A DNA stretch of 7,247 nt from Eisenbergiella intestinigallinarum (GCA_019120115.1 DWVS01000370.1:1-7247), one strand, 5' to 3'; counted from the stretch's first letter, positions 1 to 6,027 are shown. Program-made: numbers and translations. The notes: a model not told the origin generated them from the sequence alone.

Positions 1-7
1 CCGTTTT

Positions 8-1429
8 TCAGTCGTCGTCCTCGTCGGAAAGGGGCAGGCTGAAAATGAATTCCGTGCCCTCTCCTTCCGTGCTGATGACATTGATGTTTTCGTTGTGCGC
101 CTGGATGATCTCCTTGGTGATGGAAAGGCCCAGGCCGGTCCCTTTTTTATCCTTGCCGCGGGACAGATCGGTTTTGTAGAAACGGTCCCAGATCAGCTTC
201 AGGCTGTCCTTGGGGATTCCGATGCCGCTGTCCTTGACGGAAACGAATACCTTTGTGTTTTTTTCCGTGGTCTCGATCTTGATGACGGAATCGTTGTGGG
301 AAAATTTGATGGCATTGTCCAGGAGGTTGTAGAGCACCTGCTGGATTTTTCCCATATCCGCGTTGACATACAGCTCATCGCCCGTGAGCACCAGTTCGAT
401 GGAGATCCGCTTCTGCTGGCAGGTTCCCTCAAAGGTAGCGGCCGTGTCCCGGATTACCGTATTCAGATCAAAATCCGTTTTTTCCAGAACCATTCCTCTG
501 GTATTCAGGTTATTCAGGGTAAGAAGGCTGTTGGTCAGCTTGGTCAGCCGGTCGGTTTCGTTCAGGACGATATGCAGATATTTTTCATACATCTCCGGCG
601 GAATCGTTCCGTCCAGCATGGCCTCCAGATAGCCGTGGATGGAGGTCAGAGGGGAGCGGAAATCGTGGGAGACGTTGGCGATGAATTTTTTCTGGTTGTC
701 CTCGCTGCGGGCGATTTCATTCGCCATGTAGGAAAGGGTGGCGGCCAGATACCCCATTTCATCTTCACTGTCTACCTGAATCTCGTAATGCATGTTTCCG
801 GCGGCGTACTGCTCCGTGGCCTCCGTGATTTTCCGGAGGGGCAGATAGACCATTTCCGTGAAGAAAATCAGGATGATCAGGGAGAGCAGAAACAGGATGA
901 CGAGAATGATGTAGGTAATGCTCAGGATCCCCTCGCTGGTCACCCTCAGGTCTTCCATGGAGGTATGGATGACCACATAACCGCTCACCTTGAAATTGGA
1001 GGTGATGGGGGCGAATACGCTGAGCATATCCTCGTCAAAGCTTTCATAAAAATTCCCCACCGTATAGTAGGAGCCGGCAAAATCCGTTGCGTTGAAATTC
1101 TCAACAATACGCGGAGTACCCACATCAATCGGGGAATCTGTGTCCAGAATCATGCGGCCCGACGGGTTAATAATCCAGATGACTGCGTCCAGATAAAGAG
1201 ACAGGGAATCCATCTGCGTATTCACCGTCTCCAGATCAACCTCGTTGCTGTACAGGTCGGCAGCGTAGGTGTTCGCAATCAGCGTAGCCTCCTTATACAG
1301 AGAGTCTGCCTTTTCCCGTTTCATATGTTCCTGCGTCATGCTGGAGCCAAAGGTGGCAACCACGATGAAGCCGAAGAAGCCGAAAATCAGATAGGCGAGC
1401 AGGAATTTCAGGTAGAGGGTTTTCCTCAT
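8..1429 (-). CDS. Membrane sensor histidine kinase (HAMP, HisKA, HATPase_c)
   Basis: This is a 473-aa two-component sensor kinase that autophosphorylates on histidine and passes the phosphate to the regulator encoded just upstream. Visible order: TM1 at about residues 8-28, an extracellular sensor region at about 30-165 (Cache/PAS-like in size and in the 'AVIWIINPSGRMILDTD' stretch, an inference), TM2 at about 168-191, HAMP at about 192-245, HisKA with H255 in NVSHDFRSPL, N-box with N368 and N372, G1 DSGIGIP (400-406), F-box WDRFYK, and G2 KGTGLGL (429-435). All catalytic motifs are intact, and the length is typical for the class. The ATG overlaps the regulator stop as ATGA, and GAGG lies 7 nt upstream inside the regulator gene, so translation is probably coupled. 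The protein ends in an acidic SDEDDD tail. The signal sensed cannot be told from the sequence. Confidence 0.95.
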   Translation of the reverse strand: MRKTLYLKFLLAYLIFGFFGFIVVATFGSSMTQEHMKREKADSLYKEATLIANTYAADLYSNEVDLETVNTQMDSLSLYLDAVIWIINPSGRMILDTDSPIDVGTPRIVENFNATDFAGSYYTVGNFYESFDEDMLSVFAPITSNFKVSGYVVIHTSMEDLRVTSEGILSITYIILVILFLLSLIILIFFTEMVYLPLRKITEATEQYAAGNMHYEIQVDSEDEMGYLAATLSYMANEIARSEDNQKKFIANVSHDFRSPLTSIHGYLEAMLDGTIPPEMYEKYLHIVLNETDRLTKLTNSLLTLNNLNTRGMVLEKTDFDLNTVIRDTAATFEGTCQQKRISIELVLTGDELYVNADMGKIQQVLYNLLDNAIKFSHNDSVIKIETTEKNTKVFVSVKDSGIGIPKDSLKLIWDRFYKTDLSRGKDKKGTGLGLSITKEIIQAHNENINVISTEGEGTEFIFSLPLSDEDDD

Positions 1430-2127
1430 TGTCTCACCTCAAATTTGTAGCCGATGCCCCAGATCGTGGCAATTCTCCAGGACTCATGATCCTTGATTTT
1501 CTCCCGGAGACGCTTGATATGTACGTCTACGGTGCGGGTATCGCCGATGTATTCATACCCCCAGATCTGATCCAGAAGCTGCTCCCTGGTGAATACGTGG
1601 TTCGGAGAGGAGGCGAGAAAATAGAGAAGCTCCAGCTCCTTGGGGGGCATATCGATGGTCTTTCCATTGTAGATCACGGAGTAGTTGGTCTGGTTGACGA
1701 TCAGATCGGGATATTCCACGCACTTGATGGCCGGCTGCTCCTTTGCGGCGGGGGCGGCCTTGTAGCGGCGAAGAACCGCCTTCACCCGCGCCACAAGTTC
1801 CTTGGAATCAAAGGGCTTTTCCATGTAGTCGTCCGCGCCCAGCTCCAGCCCCAGCACCTTGTCGAAAATCTCACCTTTGGCGGAGAGCATGATGATGGGG
1901 ATGTTGGAATGGCTGCGCACCTCCCGGCAGACCTGATAGCCATCGATGCCAGGAAGCATCAGATCCAGCAGAATCAGGTTCGGAGAAAAGCTGTCCACCA
2001 TCTTGAGAGCGGATTCTCCGTCTCCAACGATCATGGTGTCGAAGCATTCCTTGGTCAGATACAGGGAAATCAGCTCCGCAATGTTGCTGTCGTCATCTAC
2101 AATCAAAATTTTCTGTTTATTTACCAT
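1426..2127 (-). CDS. OmpR/PhoB-family DNA-binding response regulator
   Basis: This 233-aa transcriptional regulator is the cognate partner of the adjacent kinase. The receiver domain spans about 1-120: acidic pocket D11/D12, phosphoacceptor D55 in LLDLMLPG, the switch-region S82 in MLSAK, and K104 in EKPF. A short linker (AAPAAKEQ) leads to a winged-helix OmpR-type DNA-binding domain at about 137-232, with the TREQLLDQIWGYEY and RTVDVHIKRLREKI signatures and the terminal WGIGYKFE hairpin. The frame stays open for 33 codons upstream, but those residues are not receiver-like. The ATG at 2127 has an AGAAAGGA ribosome binding site about 6 nt away and gives the usual MVNKQKILIVDDD beginning, so I chose it. 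The gene follows mutS2 after 79 nt on the same strand. DNA targets are unknown. Confidence 0.95.
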   Translation of the reverse strand: MVNKQKILIVDDDSNIAELISLYLTKECFDTMIVGDGESALKMVDSFSPNLILLDLMLPGIDGYQVCREVRSHSNIPIIMLSAKGEIFDKVLGLELGADDYMEKPFDSKELVARVKAVLRRYKAAPAAKEQPAIKCVEYPDLIVNQTNYSVIYNGKTIDMPPKELELLYFLASSPNHVFTREQLLDQIWGYEYIGDTRTVDVHIKRLREKIKDHESWRIATIWGIGYKFEVRQ

Positions 2128-2206
2128 AATATTCCTTTCTTGATTTTTACGGGAAACGGCAAATGTTTTGGCCATCTCCCTGGCTCCGGATCCCGGAAGG
2201 AACCGG

Positions 2207-4585
2207 TCAGGACTTGAATTCCACAATGGTGACGCCCGCGTCGCCTTCGCCGTATTCGCCCAGGCGGTAGGACTTCACGTATTTTACCTTGCGCAGGTGG
2301 CTCTGCACCGCGTTTCTCAAAGCGCCGGTTCCTTTGCCGTGTACCACGCGCACGGTGCTCAGATGGGCCAGATAGGCGTCATCCAGATATTTGTCCAACT
2401 CGGTGAGGGCCTCGTCCACCGTTTTTCCCAGAAGATTGATCTCAGGAGAGATGGAGAGGGACTTGGACATCTGGATCTTGCCGGAGCCGGTCCGCTTCGC
2501 GCCGCCGGAGGTGTAGCTGTCCTTTTCCTGTACCAGAACCAGGTCCTTGATGTTGGTCTGGGTGCGGATGATGCCGCACTGGACGAACAGATTTCCCTTG
2601 TGATCCGGCAGAGAGCTGACGGTTCCCTTCAGCCCCATGGAAACGATGCGGACGGATTCTCCCAGCTTGATCTGGGAGGGCTTCAGCCCGGAGGAGACAG
2701 GATTTTCCTTTTTCACCGATAATTTGCTGTTTTTCTCTGAGATTTTGTTGCGCACCTTTTCCCGCTGCTTCTCCAGATCCTTCATGGAAGCGCCGGGGCC
2801 TGCCTTCTGGAAGATGCGGATGGTCTCGTCCGCCGTATCCTTTGCTTCCTGCAGGATCTCGCGGGCCTTCTCGTTGGCCTCGCGGAGGATTTTGTCCCTT
2901 GACTGGTCGATGCGCTCCTGCTTCTGCTCCAGTCTCTTTTTCAGGGTCTCGATTTCCTGTTTGTAGGAAGCGATTTCCTGCTGTTCTTTTTCAATGGTCA
3001 CGCGGCTCTGTTCCAGATCGGTGAGCAGATCCTCAAAGCTCTTATCCTCCGCGCTGATCTGGGAGCGGGCCGCCTCGATGATCTCGTCGGAAAGCCCCAG
3101 CCTTTTGGAGATGGCGAAGGCGTTGCTCTTTCCCGGAATGCCGATGAGCAGCCGGTAGGTGGGCCGCAGGGATTCCACGTCAAACTCACAGCAGGCGTTC
3201 TCCACAAAGGAGGTGGAGAGGGCGTAGACCTTCAGCTCGCTGTAATGGGTGGTCGCCATGGTGCGGATGCCCCGGTCGTGCAGATGGTTCAGGATGGCGA
3301 TAGCCAGAGCCGCACCCTCCGTAGGGTCCGTTCCTGCGCCCAGCTCGTCGAAGAGGCAGAGGGAATCCGCGTCCGCATCCTTCAGGATGGAAACGATACT
3401 GGTCATGTGGGAAGAGAAGGTACTCAGGCTCTGCTCGATGCTCTGCTCATCCCCGATGTCTGCATATACCTCCCGGAAAATGGAAAGCTCCGAACGGTCC
3501 TGTGCGGGAATATGAAGCCCCGCCTGCCCCATCAGGCAGAACAGTCCCGTGGTTTTTAAGGAAACCGTCTTTCCGCCCGTGTTGGGGCCGGTGATGATGA
3601 GCAGATCGTAATCCTTTCCCAGACGGATGTCGATGGGAACGGTCTTCTTTTTGTCCAGAAGGGGATGTCTCGCGCCCCGGATGTTGATGATGTGATCCTC
3701 ATTGAACAGGGGCTTGGTGGCATTCTGTTCCAGGGCCAGAGAAGCCTTTGCAAAAATGAAATCCAGGCGGGTCATCACGTGCTGGTTCTCCGCGATTTCC
3801 ACCGTATGCTCTCCGGCGAGAGCGCTGAGGGAGGCGAGAACCTTTTCGATTTCTTCCTTTTCCTTCAGTTCCAGTTCCCGCATCTGGTTATTCAGGTTGA
3901 CCACGGCAGCGGGCTCAATGAAAATGGTGCTTCCCGTGGAGGACTGATCGTGGATCATGCCCGGCACCTGGCTGCGGTATTCCGCCTTGACGGGCAGGCA
4001 GTAACGCCCGTTCCTGGTGGTAATCAGGGCGTCCTGCAGATAGGAATGCAGGGAGCCGTTCACCATGCTGTTCAGCTGGGAGTGAATCCGCTCCGTGGTC
4101 ACAGCCATGCTGCGCCGCACGTGCTTCAGACCCGGGCTGGCATCGTCGCTGATCTCCTCCTCAGAAAGGATACACCGGTAAATCTCATGGGAGAGCTGCG
4201 TCAGCGGCTCCAGCGCGGAAAACAGCGGCGTCAGGGAATCGTCCGGAATGTCCTCCCGGTCCTTTCTCCCATAATTTTTCACCCGCGCGGTGTTCTCCAG
4301 CAGGGAGGCGATGTGCAGAAGCTCCGGGATGGAGAGGGTGCTTCCGATTTCCAGGGATTTTAAGCTCATGCCAAGCTCCCTTGTGCTCCCGAAGGAAATG
4401 CTTCCCTTTTTGAACAGACGGGTCAGGGCGTCCGCGGTTTCCTGCTGGGCGCTCTCGATGTCGGAAAGCTCTGTCATGGGAACGAGCTCCCTGCAGAGCC
4501 TGCGGCCGGGATCGGAGGTGGCATGCTCCGCCAGCCGGTCGATGATTTTATGATATTCAAGCGTTTTTAATACTTTCTTATTCAA
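2207..4585 (-). CDS. mutS2: MutS2 ATPase with C-terminal Smr domain
   Basis: MutS2 is a MutS-like dimeric ABC-type ATPase without the mismatch-recognition domain. In family members it suppresses homologous recombination, and in Bacillus it acts on collided ribosomes (RqcU). Visible in the 792-aa product: N-terminal core/lever/clamp region (1 to about 315), Walker A GPNTGGKT (333-340), Walker B CLFDELGAGTDP with D413/E414, H-loop TTHYSELK (H447), a long charged coiled coil (about 517-592), a KOW-like segment (about 641-686), and an Smr domain (about 714-792) with HGKGTGAL at 749-756. The usual Smr LDLRG motif reads INLLG (716-720), so its Asp and Arg are absent. Start: the frame opens at GTG 4615, but TTG 4585 has GGAGG six nt upstream and gives the family-typical MNKKVLKTLEYHK beginning and normal length. 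Nothing suggests truncation. Confidence 0.95.
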   Translation of the reverse strand: MNKKVLKTLEYHKIIDRLAEHATSDPGRRLCRELVPMTELSDIESAQQETADALTRLFKKGSISFGSTRELGMSLKSLEIGSTLSIPELLHIASLLENTARVKNYGRKDREDIPDDSLTPLFSALEPLTQLSHEIYRCILSEEEISDDASPGLKHVRRSMAVTTERIHSQLNSMVNGSLHSYLQDALITTRNGRYCLPVKAEYRSQVPGMIHDQSSTGSTIFIEPAAVVNLNNQMRELELKEKEEIEKVLASLSALAGEHTVEIAENQHVMTRLDFIFAKASLALEQNATKPLFNEDHIINIRGARHPLLDKKKTVPIDIRLGKDYDLLIITGPNTGGKTVSLKTTGLFCLMGQAGLHIPAQDRSELSIFREVYADIGDEQSIEQSLSTFSSHMTSIVSILKDADADSLCLFDELGAGTDPTEGAALAIAILNHLHDRGIRTMATTHYSELKVYALSTSFVENACCEFDVESLRPTYRLLIGIPGKSNAFAISKRLGLSDEIIEAARSQISAEDKSFEDLLTDLEQSRVTIEKEQQEIASYKQEIETLKKRLEQKQERIDQSRDKILREANEKAREILQEAKDTADETIRIFQKAGPGASMKDLEKQREKVRNKISEKNSKLSVKKENPVSSGLKPSQIKLGESVRIVSMGLKGTVSSLPDHKGNLFVQCGIIRTQTNIKDLVLVQEKDSYTSGGAKRTGSGKIQMSKSLSISPEINLLGKTVDEALTELDKYLDDAYLAHLSTVRVVHGKGTGALRNAVQSHLRKVKYVKSYRLGEYGEGDAGVTIVEFKS

Positions 4586-4591
4586 GTTATT

Positions 4592-4596
4592 CCTCC
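4592..4596 (-). promoter_or_regulatory. Ribosome binding site deciding the mutS2 TTG start
   Basis: On the minus strand GGAGG is followed by a 6-nt spacer and TTG, which opens the MNKKVLKTLEY reading. The more distal in-frame GTG (4615) and ATG (4606) lack a comparably placed Shine-Dalgarno sequence, so this site argues for a TTG start. Confidence 0.7.
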
Positions 4597-4636
4597 AGGG
4601 CGGCATTTTCTTCACAAGCCGTAGTTTGGCTGTATC

Positions 4637-4642
4637 ATTATA
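4637..4642 (-). promoter_or_regulatory. Extended -10 promoter for mutS2
   Basis: The minus strand reads TGG-TATAAT, a perfect -10 hexamer with an extended TGn element, in the 81-nt gap between the NUDIX stop and the mutS2 start. No convincing -35 is present at 17 nt (TGGCTC), which is common for extended -10 promoters. The predicted transcript would have a leader of roughly 45 nt. It lets mutS2 be expressed apart from the NUDIX gene. Confidence 0.55.
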
Positions 4643-4666
4643 CCACGGAAAAAGGGGCAGAGCCAG

Positions 4667-5221
4667 TCATTTGCACTTTTCGACCAGCTTTTTGTAGACA
4701 TGCGTGATCATCCAGGGCTCGTTGGGAACGCGAAGAGCGTCCTCGAAGGACCACCATTTTACCGCCTGATTTTCATCCGCATTTACGATGAGGGCTTCCT
4801 GCTCCCTGGCTTCTGCCAGATAAGTTACGTTCAGATGCAGGTGGCTCGGCACGTAGCGGCCTCTTTTGACATGGCCGTTTACCGTCAGAGACTCCAGGCT
4901 GAAAATATCACCGCCAAGAAGAGCGGCGTCTCTTACGCCCGTTTCCTCCTGCAGCTCCCGCATTGCGACGGAGCGCAGATCTTCCATTCCGTCCGCATGT
5001 CCGCCGATCCATGACCAGGAGTCATAGATATTATGATAAACCATCAGGGTTTTGGTGCGTTCGGGGTTGATTGTCCATATGGAGGCGGTAAAGTGCGCGA
5101 TCTGGTTTTCCCGGTCAAGGTAATCGGAGCAGTTCTCCATATATTTCAGGAACAGCTTCTGATCCTGTTCTTCCTGCTGATTGACGGGGGTATACTTTTG
5201 AATTTCATGGTATAAAGACAT
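4667..5221 (-). CDS. NUDIX hydrolase
   Basis: This 184-aa soluble NUDIX-superfamily pyrophosphohydrolase cleaves nucleoside-diphosphate-X type compounds using divalent metal. The complete Nudix box spans residues 74-96: G74, E80, R88-E89, E92-E93, G95 and V96 match Gx5Ex7REUxEExGU exactly, with the metal-binding RELQEE core intact. The box follows strands with a typical WSWIGGHADG approach, and the C-terminal part has an AVKWWSFEDAL motif found in many members. The substrate cannot be told from the sequence. The frame extends 12 codons further upstream, but ATG 5221 has AGGAGG nine nt ahead, so I chose it. It precedes mutS2 on the same strand by 81 nt and is the first gene of the minus-strand block, transcribed away from the structured intergenic region. 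Confidence 0.9.
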   Translation of the reverse strand: MSLYHEIQKYTPVNQQEEQDQKLFLKYMENCSDYLDRENQIAHFTASIWTINPERTKTLMVYHNIYDSWSWIGGHADGMEDLRSVAMRELQEETGVRDAALLGGDIFSLESLTVNGHVKRGRYVPSHLHLNVTYLAEAREQEALIVNADENQAVKWWSFEDALRVPNEPWMITHVYKKLVEKCK

Positions 5222-5247
5222 CGCCTTCGTCCTCCTTGTATTTTTCC

Positions 5248-5276
5248 AGCATAGCACATTTTCAGCGCTTTTGCAT
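5248..5276 (-). promoter_or_regulatory. Possible promoter of the NUDIX gene
   Basis: The minus strand has TGC-TATGCT, an extended -10-like element at 5253-5248, about 26 nt ahead of the start codon. The -35 position holds only ATGCAA at 17-nt spacing, which is weak. Its location just ahead of the AGGAGG site suits the gene, but the match is modest. Confidence 0.35.
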
Positions 5277-5321
5277 CCCGGATTCAGGCCGGAACAGTGG
5301 TCCCGGAAGACTTCATTCTAC

Positions 5322-5335
5322 GGAAAACGTTTTCC
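5322..5335. promoter_or_regulatory. Perfect 14-nt palindrome, LacI/CcpA-type operator candidate
   Basis: GGAAAACGTTTTCC is a perfect dyad with a central CG, the form of LacI-family operators. Against the Bacillus CcpA cre consensus TGWAANCGNTNWCA it differs only at the two outermost bases. It ends 3 nt before the -35 box of the plus-strand promoter at 5339, and lies about 100 nt upstream of the NUDIX start on the other strand. It could therefore govern either divergent gene. Binding by CcpA or another LacI-type protein is inference. Confidence 0.45.
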
Positions 5336-5338
5336 CTG

Positions 5339-5367
5339 TTGAAAAAAGGAGGCTTTTTTGCTAGTAT
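5339..5367 (+). promoter_or_regulatory. Sigma-A-type promoter ahead of the structured leader
   Basis: TTGAAA (5339-5344) is separated by exactly 17 nt from TAGTAT (5362-5367), which carries a TGC extended -10 (5359-5361). Transcription would start near 5374, about 8 nt before the first strong hairpin. The spacer itself contains a 7-bp inverted repeat, AAAAAAG/CTTTTTT, around GAGG. Confidence 0.6.
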
Positions 5368-5381
5368 AGGAGCATAAAGAA

Positions 5382-5410
5382 CGTTACTGGTCACACGGTG
5401 ACCAGTAACG
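5382..5410 (+). repeat. Hairpin 1: 13-bp perfect inverted repeat, 3-nt loop
   Basis: Arms 5382-5394 and 5398-5410 (CGTTACTGGTCAC and its exact complement) enclose the loop ACG. As RNA this would be a very stable stem at the 5' end of the transcript from the 5339-5367 promoter. No T-run follows, so it is not a simple terminator. It abuts the next hairpin without a gap. Confidence 0.85.
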
Positions 5411-5452
5411 GGCGATTGGGCATTAAAATTCGCTTTGCAAAGCCCAATCGCC
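5411..5452 (+). repeat. Hairpin 2: 11-bp perfect inverted repeat, 20-nt loop
   Basis: Arms 5411-5421 (GGCGATTGGGC) and 5442-5452 (GCCCAATCGCC) are exactly complementary. A separate 12-nt palindrome, GCTTTGCAAAGC (5432-5443), overlaps the right arm by two bases, so an alternative fold exists. The left arm begins immediately after hairpin 1, which would allow coaxial stacking. Confidence 0.8.
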
Positions 5453-5460
5453 TGTTGAAT

Positions 5461-5509
5461 CATATCGGCTCCCGATCGCGCAGCGAGTGCGTGGTCGGGG
5501 TGTGACATG
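5461..5509 (+). repeat. Hairpin 3: long imperfect stem with G-U pairs
   Basis: The core arms 5471-5482 and 5488-5499 form 12 pairs around the loop GCGAG. The stem extends outward to 5461/5509 through a small internal loop and one mismatch. Four positions (5476/5494, 5478/5492, 5470/5500, 5467/5503) pair only as G-U in a plus-strand RNA and would be A-C mismatches on the minus strand. This favours a function as plus-strand RNA. Confidence 0.7.
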
Positions 5510-5590
5510 TAAGTAAAAAACAGTGCATCGGGCGGCATGCTGTCCCCGGCAGCGCTGTCAAGAAGAAAAAGGCTGCATACAGGAGACGTT

Positions 5591-5641
5591 TTGGCAGAAG
5601 GAAAGCGCTTTTGGGAGTGCAGAGAAAGGCGGCCAGAGTGA
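5591..5641 (+). CDS. Possible 16-codon leader peptide coupled to the next gene
   Basis: AGGAG (5581-5585) lies 5 nt before TTG 5591, which opens a frame encoding MAEGKRFWECRERRPE and stopping at TGA 5639-5641. That stop overlaps the preferred GTG start of the next gene as GTGA, the usual geometry for translational coupling. The same frame can be entered further upstream at ATG 5537, giving 34 residues, but that start has no ribosome binding site. The peptide has no recognisable similarity and may be chance. Confidence 0.25.
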   Translation: MAEGKRFWECRERRPE

Positions 5642-6024
5642 AGGTGATGGAATTTCTGAACGCGCACAGGGAGGATGATGATCCCTGTGAATGCGTGATT
5701 TTGCCTGATGGAGGCATAGAAGAGCCTCTGCCCTCCCATATCGGGAAGCTGGCAGAGATCGCGGGAGCGGATTCCGCAGTGCTCAACGGGCACATGGAGA
5801 AAAGCATGGAGCCCCTGTTCTGGCTGGTGGAATACACCGGCTGTATGTCCGTGTGGCAGACCCGCGTGGTGTCGCCGTCGACGGCGACGCAGGAACAGGA
5901 GGATACCCTGGAGGAGCTGTATGACGCGGCGCTCCTGTCTCCCGGTTATCTGAGAGAGACGGCGGGGGAAAATTACAGGCAGAGCGTGGAACGGGCCAGA
6001 GAGGCCATCGCAAAAAGAAAATAG
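5638..6024 (+). CDS. Uncharacterised small soluble protein
   Basis: I do not recognise a named family. With the GTG 5638 start the product is 128 aa. It has no signal peptide or membrane segment, and is acidic at the N-terminus (REDDD, 11-15). A CxC pair (C17, C19) sits in DPCECVILPDG, and a third cysteine (C69) in a tryptophan- and aromatic-rich central block (EPLFWLVEYTGCMSVWQTRV, about 58-77). The C-terminal half is helical and charged, ending in KRK. The composition and sharp motif blocks look like a real conserved protein. The start is uncertain: GTG 5638 has AAAGG 8 nt upstream, but in-frame TTG 5611 (AGAAGG upstream) would add nine residues, and ATG 5647 would remove three. It is followed after 3 nt by a strong terminator, so it is the last gene of its transcript, possibly monocistronic behind the structured leader. 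Confidence 0.75.
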   Translation: MKVMEFLNAHREDDDPCECVILPDGGIEEPLPSHIGKLAEIAGADSAVLNGHMEKSMEPLFWLVEYTGCMSVWQTRVVSPSTATQEQEDTLEELYDAALLSPGYLRETAGENYRQSVERAREAIAKRK

Positions 6025-6027
6025 CGG

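Larger units (their letters stand above)
5382..5543 (+). ncRNA. Candidate structured leader RNA or dispersed palindromic element
   Basis: Three strong hairpins in series (5382-5410, 5411-5452, 5461-5509) and a weaker one (5520-5543, seven pairs with a 2-nt bulge) lie downstream of a good promoter and upstream of the 128-aa gene at 5638. The RNA could be a 5' regulatory leader, a separate small RNA, or one copy of an interspersed repeat. I do not recognise a named riboswitch or RNA family. No intrinsic terminator follows on the plus strand, which fits a leader read through into the gene. The 5544-5637 stretch shows no further strong structure. Strand choice rests on the G-U pairs in hairpin 3. 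Confidence 0.4.

Noticed and set aside
95..1450. Long plus-strand open frame opposite the histidine kinase
   Set aside because: It mirrors a complete kinase with all catalytic motifs, has His/Gly/Asp/Gln-rich composition typical of antisense frames, and matches no family.
2185..2197. Short hairpin TCCGG-ATC-CCGGA downstream of mutS2, considered as a terminator
   Set aside because: The stem is only 5 bp and no T-run follows on the minus strand, so termination is not supported.
2128..2226. Extended N-terminus of the response regulator from 2226
   Set aside because: The extra 33 residues are not receiver-like and would overlap the end of mutS2. ATG 2127 has a good ribosome binding site and the canonical KILIVDDD beginning.
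4586..4615. GTG 4615 or ATG 4606 as the mutS2 start
   Set aside because: Neither has a well-placed ribosome binding site. The added residues MKKMPPWRNN precede the normal family N-terminus, and GGAGG is spaced correctly for TTG 4585.
5346..5370. AAGGAGG followed by TTG 5358, considered as a gene start
   Set aside because: The frame reads only three codons before TAG. The sequence is better explained as promoter spacer.
5515..5543. Minus-strand hairpin followed by TTTTTT, considered as a terminator
   Set aside because: The stem has only seven pairs with a 2-nt bulge, and no minus-strand gene lies upstream to be terminated. It is counted as the weak fourth hairpin of the plus-strand element.
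5284..5793. Minus-strand open frame of 169 codons across the intergenic region
   Set aside because: It crosses the hairpins and the start of the plus-strand gene, has no ribosome binding site, and shows no protein-like domain pattern. It is better seen as a by-product of the structured element.
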